Shown here: piece after piece, positions 33,489 to 42,272 of the stretch
Numbering within the stretch: the first letter of the stretch is position 1
How the letters are laid out: the number at the start of each line of letters is the position of its first letter
DNA from: Lachnospiraceae bacterium
Lineage (GTDB): Bacteria; Bacillota; Clostridia; Lachnospirales; Lachnospiraceae
Direction: 5' to 3'
DNA: 64,000 nucleotides
NCBI GenBank assembly: GCA_009774145.1
Contig: VSND01000018.1
Span: 1 to 64,000 of the forward strand
Program-made: the position numbers and the translations under genes
Notes under the pieces: model-generated
Seen by the model: the letters and a program-made list of their open reading frames with translations, nothing else
Database searches by the model: none
What the model was told of the DNA's origin: nothing

Positions 33489-35210
33489 ATGAGTTACAGA
33501 ATATCCGGTGAAAAATATGCGATGATGTATGGCCCGACGACCGGAGACAAGGTGCGTCTGGCGGATACGGATCTGATTATTGAAGTGGAAAAGGATTACA
33601 CGACCTACGGGGATGAAGTAAAATTCGGCGGAGGGAAGACGATCCGGGACGGTATGGGACAGTCCGTGAAGACCTGCAGCCGGGATGGCGATCTGGATCT
33701 GGTCATTACCAATGCGCTTATTCTGGACTATACCGGAATCATAAAAGCAGATATTGGTATCAAGGACGGGAAAATTGCCGGAATTGGAAAGGCGGGCAAC
33801 CCCGGCATCATGGACGGCGTTACGCCGGGCATGACCATCGGGGCTTCCACGGAGGCGCTTGCAGGAGAGGGCATGATTGTGACGGCAGGCGGGATCGACA
33901 GTCATATTCATTTTATCGCCCCTCAGCAGGTGCAGTGTTCGCTGTATTCTGGTGTGACTACCATGATCGGCGGCGGCACCGGTCCGGCGGACGGTACCAA
34001 TGCGACGACCTGCACGCCGGGACCGTGGAATATCCGCATGATGCTGAAAGCGGCGGAAGAATATCCCATGAATCTTGGATTTCTCGGAAAGGGAAACTGT
34101 TCGGATGAGAAACCGCTTATCGAACAGGTGGAGGCAGGCGCTATGGGCATGAAGATCCATGAAGATTTTGGCTCCACGCCGGCAGCCATCAACCACTGCC
34201 TGAACGTGGCGGATGAATATGATATTCAGGTGGCAATTCACACAGACACCCTGAACGAGGCCGGATGCGTGGAAGATACCCTGGATGCTATTGGGGGCAG
34301 GACGATCCATACTTTCCATACGGAAGGCGCCGGCGGGGGACATGCGCCGGATATCATCCGTGCGGCGGGGGCGAAGAATGTGCTTCCCTCCTCTACCAAT
34401 CCGACCATGCCTTTCACCGTCAATACGCTGGACGAGCATCTGGATATGCTCATGGTCTGCCATCATCTGGATAAAAATATCCCGGAAGATGTGGCGTTTG
34501 CAGATTCCAGGATCCGTCCGGAGACCATAGCGGCGGAGGACGTACTCCACGATATGGGAGTTTTCTCCATGATGAGTTCGGACTCGCAGGCTATGGGGCG
34601 TCCGGGGGAGGTCATTACCAGAACCTGGCAGACCGCTCATAAGATGAAGCAGGAGAGAGGCCCGCTGCCGGAGGACGAGGGGCATGACAATGACAACTTC
34701 CGCGCAAAACGGTATGTGGCGAAATACACGATCAACCCGGCCATCACCAACGGGATTGCAGATTATGTAGGTTCTGTGGAAGTGGGAAAATATGCGGATC
34801 TGGTTCTCTGGAATCCGGCCTTCTTCGCGGCAAAGCCAGATATGATTATCAAGGGCGGCATGATTATTGCGGCAAAAATGGGTGATGCCAACGCTTCCAT
34901 TCCGACCACGCAGCCCGTTCTGTATCAGCCCATGTTTGCGGCTCACGGCGAGGCAAAAGGAGAGAGCTGCCTGACCTTCGTATCCAAAGCGGCATATGAC
35001 AATGGCATAAAGGAAAAATACGGCCTGCAAAAGACGGTCGTTCCAGTGAGAAACTGCAGAAATATCGGAAAATGCGACATGAAACTGAACGATGCGACGC
35101 CTGAGATCAAGGTGGATCCGGAGACCTATACCGTCACTACCGACGGGGTAAAGCTGGAATCCGGACCTGCGGAGACGCTTCCGCTGACGCAGCTGTACAG
35201 TCTGTTCTAA
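33489..35210 (+). CDS. ureC: urease subunit alpha (catalytic)
   Basis: A full-length 573-residue catalytic subunit. The dinickel site is intact: His139 and His141 (GIDSHIHFIAPQQ), the carbamylated Lys222 with His224 (GAMGMKIHEDFG), His251 (IHTDTLNE), His277 (RTIHTFHTEGAGGGH) and Asp365 (MSSDSQAMGR). The flap Cys324-His325 (MVCHHLDKN) is also present. The enzyme should be active once nickel is inserted by the UreDEFG proteins encoded downstream. Confidence 0.98.
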   Translation: MSYRISGEKYAMMYGPTTGDKVRLADTDLIIEVEKDYTTYGDEVKFGGGKTIRDGMGQSVKTCSRDGDLDLVITNALILDYTGIIKADIGIKDGKIAGIGKAGNPGIMDGVTPGMTIGASTEALAGEGMIVTAGGIDSHIHFIAPQQVQCSLYSGVTTMIGGGTGPADGTNATTCTPGPWNIRMMLKAAEEYPMNLGFLGKGNCSDEKPLIEQVEAGAMGMKIHEDFGSTPAAINHCLNVADEYDIQVAIHTDTLNEAGCVEDTLDAIGGRTIHTFHTEGAGGGHAPDIIRAAGAKNVLPSSTNPTMPFTVNTLDEHLDMLMVCHHLDKNIPEDVAFADSRIRPETIAAEDVLHDMGVFSMMSSDSQAMGRPGEVITRTWQTAHKMKQERGPLPEDEGHDNDNFRAKRYVAKYTINPAITNGIADYVGSVEVGKYADLVLWNPAFFAAKPDMIIKGGMIIAAKMGDANASIPTTQPVLYQPMFAAHGEAKGESCLTFVSKAAYDNGIKEKYGLQKTVVPVRNCRNIGKCDMKLNDATPEIKVDPETYTVTTDGVKLESGPAETLPLTQLYSLF

Positions 35211-35222
35211 GAGGGGGATATC

Positions 35223-35729
35223 ATGTTAGGAGTATGTTTGTTATTTGTAGGGATCGTGCTGATTAACAACGGGATCTGTGCATTGTCGGGGATCGATCCC
35301 CGATCGGCGGCAGTCATGAATATTCTGACTGGGGGGCTGTCTTTATTTATTAACTTTACAAATCTTGTGCTGGGTAATTATTATGCGGCAGGAACAGGCC
35401 TTCTGTTCTGTTTTACTTATCTGTGGGTTGCCATAATGAATATTTTTCATCTGGACGGAAAACCTTTTGCATGGTTTTCCACCTTCGTGGCGGTTAATGC
35501 CGTTATATTCGGCTACATAGAGGGGATTGCCGGAAGCGCGTCCCTTGGCATCGCGCCGGACTGGAGATGGGCGGCGATCTGGTGGCTCTGGGCAGTTCTC
35601 TGGGGTTCTTCTTTTGTCACGGATATCATAGGAAAGAAGCTTGGAAAATTCGTTCCCTGCCTTCAGATCTTCGAAGGGGTCGTGACTGCCTGGATTCCGG
35701 GGGTCATGCTTCTGCTGGGGATCTGGTAG
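35223..35729 (+). CDS. ureI: UreI/AmiS-family urea channel
   Basis: A 168-residue membrane protein with six spans and the UreI/AmiS motifs: CLLFVGIVLINNGICALSGID, LGNYYAAGTGLLFCFTYLWV and IFEGVVTAWIPGVMLL. It lets urea into the cell. It is shorter than the 195-residue Helicobacter UreI and lacks a His-rich first outer loop, so acid gating is unlikely (inference); it resembles the size of streptococcal UreI. It lies between ureC and ureE, so uptake is co-expressed with the enzyme. Confidence 0.92.
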   Translation: MLGVCLLFVGIVLINNGICALSGIDPRSAAVMNILTGGLSLFINFTNLVLGNYYAAGTGLLFCFTYLWVAIMNIFHLDGKPFAWFSTFVAVNAVIFGYIEGIAGSASLGIAPDWRWAAIWWLWAVLWGSSFVTDIIGKKLGKFVPCLQIFEGVVTAWIPGVMLLLGIW

Positions 35730-35776
35730 GCCCGGAGACGTCGTTTGCCGGGGAAAATGAGAAAGAGGTCAAAAAT

Positions 35777-36256
35777 ATGATATGTGACAGGATATTGGGA
35801 AAAGTAAGCGACACACAGTTTGCAGGACTTGAAATCGACTATGTGGATGTAGAATGGCATGAGGCGTTCTCAAGGCTTCACCGCAAAATCTCCCAAATGG
35901 GAGAGGATGTGGGGATCCGGATGGGGAACGAGGTCCTGAAGCGCGGACTGAATCAGGATGATGTGTTGTATGCAGATGCCAGGAAGGTGATTGCAGTTAA
36001 CATTCCGGAATGCGAGGCGATTCGGGCGGCGGTAGACAAAGATCATCCCGGCCAGATCGCCAGACTGTGCTATGAGGTGGGGAATACGCACACGAGCATG
36101 TTTCGCGGCGAGGATGCGTTCACTTTTTATACCCCTTATCATGAGGCGCTTTTGCAGAAGCTGGATCAACTTCATGGTGTAACCGTGGAAAAAGTGTGGA
36201 AAAAATTTGATTTTACGCAGGCGCTTTCCTCTGCAATCAATAACCACCATCATTAG
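35777..36256 (+). CDS. ureE: urease accessory protein UreE (nickel donor)
   Basis: A 159-residue metallochaperone. Residues 1-75 hold the peptide-binding-like domain (RILGKVSDTQ, IDYVDVEWHEAFSRLHRKIS). The second half is the nickel-binding domain with PGQIARLCYEVGNTHTSMF and FYTPYHEALLQKL, whose His pair binds metal. The tail NNHHH is a short His cluster. The ATG at 35777 fits the family length and has AGAGGT upstream; the frame itself runs back into ureI. Confidence 0.93.
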   Translation: MICDRILGKVSDTQFAGLEIDYVDVEWHEAFSRLHRKISQMGEDVGIRMGNEVLKRGLNQDDVLYADARKVIAVNIPECEAIRAAVDKDHPGQIARLCYEVGNTHTSMFRGEDAFTFYTPYHEALLQKLDQLHGVTVEKVWKKFDFTQALSSAINNHHH

Positions 36257-36265
36257 GAGCAGGAC

Positions 36266-36967
36266 ATGAACGAGAGAGAACGGAAAAAATATTTTCTTCT
36301 TCTGCAGGTAAATGACGCTCTGTTTCCTGTCGGGGCCTATGCTCATTCCTATGGTCTGGAAACATATATTCAGAAGAATCTGGTATCTTCTGCAGAAGAC
36401 GCATGGGATTACATCCGCCATCGAATGCTCTATGGCTTCTGTTTCCAGGAGTTACTTGCAGCAAAGCTTGCCTATACATACGCAAAAGAAAAGGACCTTC
36501 CTAAGATTCAGGAGCTGGAAGAACTTCTGGAAGCTTCCCGTACCCCGCGGGAGATACGGGAAGCGGGAAAGAAGCTTGGTTCCCGGTTTGCGAAAACGGT
36601 TCATGATATGGATATTCCGTATGAGACAGATATCTTCTGCCGATACTGCGCAGTCATGGGAAAGCAGCCGCCTCTGCATGCGGTCATATACGGCGTATTC
36701 TGCGCGGCTGTCGGCGTTCCTTATGAAGAGGCCATGCTGCATTACCTGTATGCCCAGACCTCTTCCATGGTGACCAACTGTGTGAAGACCATCCCACTGA
36801 GTCAGACGGACGGACAGCATCTGCTGTATCAGAGTCATACAGTTTTTCAGGAGCTTATGGATCGTCTGGAACAGTTAACAGAAGAGGATCTCTGTCTGTC
36901 CATGCCGGGATTTGACATCCGCTGCATGCAGCACGAAGTACTTTATTCCAGAATCTATATGTCGTGA
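36266..36967 (+). CDS. ureF: urease accessory protein UreF
   Basis: A 233-residue all-helical UreF: LLLQVNDALFPVGAYAHSYGLETYI near the start, then GFCFQELLAAKLAY, ASRTPREIREAGKKLGSRF, AVIYGVFCAAVGVPYEEAMLHYLYAQTSS and NCVKTIPLSQTDGQ. UreF joins UreD and UreG on the apo-enzyme and regulates GTP use during nickel insertion. It starts nine bases after ureE. Confidence 0.95.
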   Translation: MNERERKKYFLLLQVNDALFPVGAYAHSYGLETYIQKNLVSSAEDAWDYIRHRMLYGFCFQELLAAKLAYTYAKEKDLPKIQELEELLEASRTPREIREAGKKLGSRFAKTVHDMDIPYETDIFCRYCAVMGKQPPLHAVIYGVFCAAVGVPYEEAMLHYLYAQTSSMVTNCVKTIPLSQTDGQHLLYQSHTVFQELMDRLEQLTEEDLCLSMPGFDIRCMQHEVLYSRIYMS

Positions 36968-37034
36968 CTGTGTACAGATCCAGAATTAAAATTGTATGAA
37001 ATGCCAGATAGACGGCATACAGGGAGGAATGAAC

Positions 37035-37646
37035 ATGTCTTATGTGAAGATAGGGGTGGCCGGTCCTGTTGGTTCCGGAAAAACCGCCCTGATTGAAGCG
37101 CTGACAAGAAAAATGGCACAGGATTTCAGCATTGGTGTCATTACGAACGATATTTATACGAAGGAAGATGCAGAGTTTTTATGTAAAAACAGTGTGCTTC
37201 CCATGGAACGGATCATTGGAGTGGAGACCGGAGGATGCCCGCACACGGCGATCCGGGAAGATGCGTCCATGAATCTGGAAGCTGTGGATGAAATGCTGGA
37301 ACGTTTTCCGGATCTGGAGCTTCTGTTTATTGAGAGCGGCGGAGATAACCTGTCGGCAACCTTCAGTCCGGAGCTGGTGGATGCAACGATCTTTGTGATT
37401 GACGTGGCGGAGGGCGATAAGATTCCCCGAAAAGGAGGTCCGGGAATTACGCGTTCGGATCTGCTGGTGATCAACAAGATTGATCTGGCTCCGTATGTGG
37501 GAGCAGATCTGAAGGTCATGGAGAGAGACTCGCAGAAGATGCGCGGCAGCAGACCTTTTCTGTTTACGAATATAAGGGAAAGTTCCGGTGTGGACGAGGT
37601 CATCGGATGGATTCGGAAAAATGTGCTGCTGGAGGGCTGCCAGTGA
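37035..37646 (+). CDS. ureG: urease accessory GTPase UreG
   Basis: A 203-residue SIMIBI GTPase: P-loop GPVGSGKTAL near residue 10, VITNDIYTKEDAEFL, the metal-binding ETGGCPH with Cys-Pro-His, LLFIESGGDNLSATFSPELVD, and the guanine-binding VINKIDLAPYV. GTP hydrolysis drives nickel delivery to ureC. The ATG at 37035, rather than 37029, keeps seven bases to GGAGG. It overlaps ureD by one base (TGATG). Confidence 0.96.
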   Translation: MSYVKIGVAGPVGSGKTALIEALTRKMAQDFSIGVITNDIYTKEDAEFLCKNSVLPMERIIGVETGGCPHTAIREDASMNLEAVDEMLERFPDLELLFIESGGDNLSATFSPELVDATIFVIDVAEGDKIPRKGGPGITRSDLLVINKIDLAPYVGADLKVMERDSQKMRGSRPFLFTNIRESSGVDEVIGWIRKNVLLEGCQ

Positions 37647-38437
37647 TGCAAAATCAGTTTGGAAAGGTCTCGAAACTGAATCTGGAGGCATCCTTTCGGG
37701 ACGGAAAGACGATTTTGGGCGATATTTCCTTTACCGCTCCTTTCAAGGTCATGCGGCCGTTTTATGAGAAGAAGGACCGAATGTCCGTGATGCTTCTGAC
37801 CGCGTCTGCAGGAATCCTTTCAGGGGACTGCCAGGAGATCCGCATCTGTGTAAAGGAACATGCCCATATGGAGCTTCTGTCTCAGGCGTATGAGAAGATT
37901 CACAGGATGGAGGAGGGGTTTGCCTCCAGAAAGGTATTCATCTGTGTGGAAGACCATGCCTCCCTTCACTATATGCCTCTTCCGGTCATTCCTTTCCGGG
38001 ATGCCGACTACCGGAGTGAGATGGAAGTGGAACTGAAAGGGCCGACATCCGGATTTGCCCTGCTGGATGTCTTAAGCTGCGGCAGAGCGGCTCATGGAGA
38101 GGCTTTTCAGTACCGCAGGTTGGAGAACAGAGTTACGATCCGCCAGGAAGGCAGGATGATCTATCGGGATCTGACCAGATACGAGCCGGAGTGGATGGAT
38201 ATGCAGGGCTTTGGGCTGTATGAAGGGTATACACATCTGGGGAACCTGGTGATCTGCAACGGTCATAAGACAGAGGACTGGGTGAAAAGAGTACGAAGCC
38301 GGATAGATGACGCAGAAGGGATGGAAGGCGGCGTGACAGAGACGGCGCATGGGGATGCCGCAGTCAGGATTCTTGGCAGGAACGCAGAGAAAATGACTGC
38401 GCTGCTACAGAATATTCTGGCAGATGAGAAACTTTAA
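37646..38437 (+). CDS. ureD: urease accessory protein UreD
   Basis: A 263-residue UreD/UreH: GKVSKLNLEASFRDGKTIL at the start, then SASAGILSGDCQEI-like LTASAGILSGDCQEI, MELLSQAYEKIHRMEEGFA, YMPLPVIPFRDADY, DVLSCGRAAHGEAFQYRRLENR and RYEPEWMDMQ. It is the platform on which UreF and UreG assemble on urease. Translation is coupled to ureG. It is the last gene of the urease set; the ATP-grasp gene follows after 20 bases without a terminator in between. Confidence 0.94.
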   Translation: MQNQFGKVSKLNLEASFRDGKTILGDISFTAPFKVMRPFYEKKDRMSVMLLTASAGILSGDCQEIRICVKEHAHMELLSQAYEKIHRMEEGFASRKVFICVEDHASLHYMPLPVIPFRDADYRSEMEVELKGPTSGFALLDVLSCGRAAHGEAFQYRRLENRVTIRQEGRMIYRDLTRYEPEWMDMQGFGLYEGYTHLGNLVICNGHKTEDWVKRVRSRIDDAEGMEGGVTETAHGDAAVRILGRNAEKMTALLQNILADEKL

Positions 38438-38457
38438 AAACAGCACTGTGAGAACAG

Positions 38458-39804
38458 GTGCAGTACTTTAATCAGGAGAGTAAAGTGTACGGGAGAGATT
38501 TATATGCCTGTGAGGGCGCAGTCAACGAACAGCTTGCCAGATACGGAGTAAAGTTCGGGATTTACAAAAACAATACCTTTAAAGAGCAGCTTTTTCCCTT
38601 TGATGTGATCCCGCGGGTTATCACAAAGGAAGAATTTCAGAAGCTGGAAGCGGGCCTCATCCAGCGTGTGGATGCGCTGAATCTGTTTTTAAAGGATGTG
38701 TATGAAGAAAAAAAGATCATAAAAGACGGGATAATTCCAGAAGATTTTGTCTATGCTTCCAGCGGATATCTTGCACAGTGTGAAGGGCTGTACCCGCCCG
38801 GGGGCGTGTATTCTCATATATCCGGGATTGATCTGGTGAAGGGAAAGGATGGAACATGGTACATACTGGAGGATAACTTAAGAGTGCCCTCCGGAGCCTC
38901 TTATCCCATGATTGCACGGGAACTCTGCAGAAGGTGTTCTCCTGCGACGTATCAGAAAAATTGTCTGGAGGACAACCGCAACTATGCCGGGCTGCTGCGG
39001 GAGACCATGGATGCGGTCAGTACCGGCGGGATCTCTGTGATCCTGACGCCGGGACGGTACAACGCCGCTTATTTTGAACATTCTTACCTGGCGGAACAGA
39101 CCGGGGCAAAGCTGGTAAACGGCAGTGAGTTGGAGGTATCCGGAGACTGCCTGTATTATGAAGACTATTCCGGCAGGAAGGAAAAGGTGGGAGCCGTATA
39201 CCGGCGTATCTCCGACGAATATCTGGATCCGCTGAATTTTAATCCGGAATCCCTGATTGGCATCCCGCATATTTTTGACGTGTACCGAAAGGGAAACGTG
39301 GCGCTTCTGAATGCGCCGGGCAATGGCGTGGCGGATGACAAGGGGATCTACTACTTTGTACCGAAAATGATCCGGTATTATCTGAACCAGGAGCCGATTC
39401 TGCACAATGCGCCCACATATCTTCCATTTTATGAAGAAGACAGAAAATTTGTTCTGGAGCATTTTGAACGGCTGGTACTGAAGGATGTGGCAGAGGCGGG
39501 CGGTTATGGGGTTGTCTTTGCAGACCGGATGACGGCAGAAGAAAAGGAATATTTCCTTGCGCTTCTGGAACGGGAACCCCGGCGTTTTATTGCCCAGGAA
39601 GTGATTGATTTTGAGGATCTGTGTATCATGGAGAATGGAGAACCGGTTATGCGAAAAGCGGACTTAAGGGCTTTCGTGTTAACCGGAAAAGAGACAAAGG
39701 TATGGAAGAGCGGGCTTACCAGATTTTCCAGGAACCCGGATTCTTTTATTGTCAATTCATCGCAGGGAGGAGGATTTAAAGATACATGGGTGTTATCTCA
39801 GTAG
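38458..39804 (+). CDS. circularly permuted ATP-grasp ligase
   Basis: A 448-residue protein of the circularly permuted ATP-grasp type 2 family (DUF404/407-like). Markers: LNLFLKDVYEEKKIIKDGIIP, GVYSHISGIDLVKGKDGTWY, ILEDNLRVPSGASYPMIAR, VDD-like NAPGNGVADDKGIYYFVPKM, and the end LTRFSRNPDSFIVNSSQGGGFKDTWVL. Family members are predicted to form amide bonds between peptides or amino acids using ATP. It starts with GTG, with a weak ribosome site, and overlaps the alpha-E gene by 19 bases. With the next four genes it forms the known ATP-grasp/alpha-E/transglutaminase set, whose product has not been established. Confidence 0.9.
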   Translation: MQYFNQESKVYGRDLYACEGAVNEQLARYGVKFGIYKNNTFKEQLFPFDVIPRVITKEEFQKLEAGLIQRVDALNLFLKDVYEEKKIIKDGIIPEDFVYASSGYLAQCEGLYPPGGVYSHISGIDLVKGKDGTWYILEDNLRVPSGASYPMIARELCRRCSPATYQKNCLEDNRNYAGLLRETMDAVSTGGISVILTPGRYNAAYFEHSYLAEQTGAKLVNGSELEVSGDCLYYEDYSGRKEKVGAVYRRISDEYLDPLNFNPESLIGIPHIFDVYRKGNVALLNAPGNGVADDKGIYYFVPKMIRYYLNQEPILHNAPTYLPFYEEDRKFVLEHFERLVLKDVAEAGGYGVVFADRMTAEEKEYFLALLEREPRRFIAQEVIDFEDLCIMENGEPVMRKADLRAFVLTGKETKVWKSGLTRFSRNPDSFIVNSSQGGGFKDTWVLSQ

Positions 39805-40445
39805 AACAGACGGACAGGCTGTACTGGCTTGGACGGTATGCAGAGAGAGTCTATACGACGATGAAGCTTTATTTCAGAACATATGATACAATGATCGATG
39901 CAGGGGAGGACTATGACCGGTTCTGCCGGGCGCTGGAGATTCCCAACATCTATACATCCAAAGAAGATTTTATCAGCCGCTATTCCTTTGATGAAGAGGA
40001 TGTCAATTCTCTGATGAGCAATCTGAAGAGGGCCTATGACAACGCCGTCGTCCTGCGGGAAGAGATCGGTACCGAAGCGCTTGCCTATATCCAGCTTGCC
40101 GTATATGCCATGCAGAGAGCGGAGGACAGCCAGGCGCCGCTGATCGAATTTCAGAAGGTAGTGGATAATCTTATGGCATTTAACGGGATCTGCGATGATC
40201 AGATCCTCAGTGAAAACGTGCGCAATCTGTTAAAGGTGGGAAAAAGGGTAGAGCGCATCGACCTGTACGCAAGGCTTCATGAAAGCAGGGAAAATCTGGA
40301 ACGTGAGATCTGCCGTCTGGCAGGGAGGATCGACCGTTGCAGTCTGAAATATCATCCGGAATCGCTGGACAGCCTGAAAAGCCTGATCGGACAGAAGGAG
40401 CTTGACTATCACAGGATGATCCGGCAGATTGAACAGATCCTGTAG
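39786..40445 (+). CDS. alpha-E domain protein
   Basis: A 219-residue all-helical protein: VEQTDRLYWLGRYAERVYTTM near the start (the alpha-E signature, with YWLGRYAER), SLMSNLKRAYDNAVVLREEIGTE, and DYHRMIRQIEQIL at the end. This family (DUF403) is almost always encoded next to circularly permuted ATP-grasp proteins and transglutaminases, and is thought to work as their partner. No catalytic residues are evident. Confidence 0.9.
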   Translation: MGVISVEQTDRLYWLGRYAERVYTTMKLYFRTYDTMIDAGEDYDRFCRALEIPNIYTSKEDFISRYSFDEEDVNSLMSNLKRAYDNAVVLREEIGTEALAYIQLAVYAMQRAEDSQAPLIEFQKVVDNLMAFNGICDDQILSENVRNLLKVGKRVERIDLYARLHESRENLEREICRLAGRIDRCSLKYHPESLDSLKSLIGQKELDYHRMIRQIEQIL

Positions 40446-40466
40446 GAATGGTCAGGAGGGATGTGG

Positions 40467-41327
40467 TTGAAACGTTGGAAACTGATCTATGAGCTTCGAA
40501 TCCTTTTTTCTGAACCGGTCTTTGATCATTTCTACAGCCTCCGGTGCTTTCCGAAAAACAGGAGCATGCAGGAGGTCTGCAGCTGTGCATATAAGATTGT
40601 GCCCTGCTCCGGCTCTGAGTGCCAGGGCAGGGATTCTTTTGGCAATCAAATACTATATGGAAGGATGGAGGAAGCTGGCAGGGAATTCGGAATTACAATG
40701 ACAGCAGTGGCTGCAGTCCGGGAGGGTCCGGAGCCGGAACCGTCTTCGTATTACAGGCTTGGCATGTACCGGTATCAGACTCCGTATACCAGCCCAGGGC
40801 AGAGCATTCGGGAATTTTTAAAAATGCACCAGAAACCTGGGCATGAGACGGCGAAATCTCCGGAAGCGCCGTTCCCGGCTGGTTTTCTTAACCGCCGCAC
40901 AGAACCTGGAGCTATCTGGAAACGGACGGAAGTTTTGATGGATGAAGTATGGAATAAGTTTTCCTACCAGAGCGGGAGCACAAACGCAGGGACGACCGCA
41001 GAAGAGGCATTTGCACAGAGACAGGGCGTCTGTCAGGATTATGCGCAGATCCTTCTCTCCATTCTTCGGGAGGAGGGGATTACGGCGAGATATGTGGCGG
41101 GAGCGGTTCCGGGCGAAGGAGAGACGCATGCCTGGGTGGAGGTCTGGCAGGATGGATACTGGAAAGGCTTTGATCCGACGAATAACCGGGCGACGGATGC
41201 GTCGTATCTTGTCTTTGCAGTGGGGCGCGACGCTTGGGACTGTGCGCTGAACCGGGGAATTTTCCGAGGTAATGCCGGACAGGAAAAACGCATATATGTG
41301 AAAATGGAGGAGACAGAGCATGGTTAA
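40467..41327 (+). CDS. transglutaminase-like cysteine peptidase
   Basis: A 286-residue protein. The N-terminal part (KRWKLIYELRILFSEPVFDH, then FYSLRCFP) is the strand domain seen before this transglutaminase type. The core has the full triad: Cys189 in QRQGVCQDYAQIL, His221 in GETHAWVEVW and Asp236 in FDPTNN. Such enzymes cut or cross-link amide bonds. A TTG at 40467 lies seven bases after AGGAGG and gives the family-typical start; the ATG at 40461 is too close to that site. It overlaps the next gene by eight bases. Confidence 0.88.
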   Translation: MKRWKLIYELRILFSEPVFDHFYSLRCFPKNRSMQEVCSCAYKIVPCSGSECQGRDSFGNQILYGRMEEAGREFGITMTAVAAVREGPEPEPSSYYRLGMYRYQTPYTSPGQSIREFLKMHQKPGHETAKSPEAPFPAGFLNRRTEPGAIWKRTEVLMDEVWNKFSYQSGSTNAGTTAEEAFAQRQGVCQDYAQILLSILREEGITARYVAGAVPGEGETHAWVEVWQDGYWKGFDPTNNRATDASYLVFAVGRDAWDCALNRGIFRGNAGQEKRIYVKMEETEHG

Positions 41328-42270
41328 GACGATCGCGGCGGTATCCCTTCCGGTGCTGGAGGATTTAAAGATCCGGAAAAACCGGCTGACCGGAGGAAAG
41401 CAGAAAGAGAAGAAGAGAATCAGTATCGTTACCGGGATCCACGGGGACGAACTGGAAGGGCAGTATGTATGTTTTGAGATCAGCCGAAGGATACAGGAGC
41501 ATCCGGAATATCTGAACGGGATTGTGGATATCTGCCCGGCCATGAATCCGCTGGGAATCGACTCCATCACCAGAGGAATTCCGGCCTTTGATCTGGACAT
41601 GAACCGTGTGTTTCCTGGAAACCAGAGCGGATCCATGACAGAATACGTGGCGGCCGAAGTGATCGAAGATCTGTCCGGATCGGATCTGTGCATTGATATT
41701 CATGCCAGCAATATCTTTCTCACAGAGATTCCGCAGGTTCGGATCAATGAACTTCACAGGGAACAGCTGGCGCCTGTGGCGGAAAAACTGAATGTGGATC
41801 TGATCTGGATCCACGGCAACAGCACGGTGCTGGAATCCACACTGGCCTACAGCCTGAACAGTGCCGGGACTCCGACGCTGGTGGTGGAAATGGGAGTCGG
41901 CATGCGAATCACGAAAAAATACTGTGAACAGCTGACGGACGGAATCTTCCGCGTCATGCAGGAGATGGGAATGTGGTTGGGCCCTGTGAAAGAAGTCAGA
42001 AAACCCATGATTGCGGATGGGTCGGACCCGGTCAGTTTCCTGAATGCGCCAGTGTCCGGTATCTTTATCAGTCAGGCGAAGCACGGAGACTGCCTGAAGC
42101 ACGGGGACGCCGTAGGACTGATTGTGGATCCGCTGGAGGGGACGATCCGAGAGCGGCTGAAAGCGCCGACGGATGGTGTCCTGTTTACCATTCGGGAGTA
42201 TCCGGTAGTGGATGAGGGGTCGCTGATTGCGAGAATCCTGAAAAGACAGACAGATTTACAGGAGAAATAA
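41320..42270 (+). CDS. M14/AspA-like zinc deacylase (predicted active)
   Basis: A 316-residue member of the succinylglutamate desuccinylase/aspartoacylase group. Zinc ligands His41 and Glu44 (GIHGDELEG) and His128 (CIDIHASN) are present, as are the substrate-binding LDMNRVFPG and the catalytic Glu190 (LVVEMGVG). The C-terminal barrel carries VSGIFISQAKHGDCLKHGDAVG. It should hydrolyse an amide or acyl bond on a small substrate or peptide end. It is coupled to the transglutaminase gene by overlap and to its paralogue two bases downstream. Confidence 0.87.
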   Translation: MVKTIAAVSLPVLEDLKIRKNRLTGGKQKEKKRISIVTGIHGDELEGQYVCFEISRRIQEHPEYLNGIVDICPAMNPLGIDSITRGIPAFDLDMNRVFPGNQSGSMTEYVAAEVIEDLSGSDLCIDIHASNIFLTEIPQVRINELHREQLAPVAEKLNVDLIWIHGNSTVLESTLAYSLNSAGTPTLVVEMGVGMRITKKYCEQLTDGIFRVMQEMGMWLGPVKEVRKPMIADGSDPVSFLNAPVSGIFISQAKHGDCLKHGDAVGLIVDPLEGTIRERLKAPTDGVLFTIREYPVVDEGSLIARILKRQTDLQEK

Positions 42271-42272
42271 AA

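Noticed and set aside
33153..35030. Long minus-strand open frame (625 codons)
   Set aside because: It is fully antisense to ureB and ureC, lacks a ribosome site and family motifs, and arises from codon bias of ureC.
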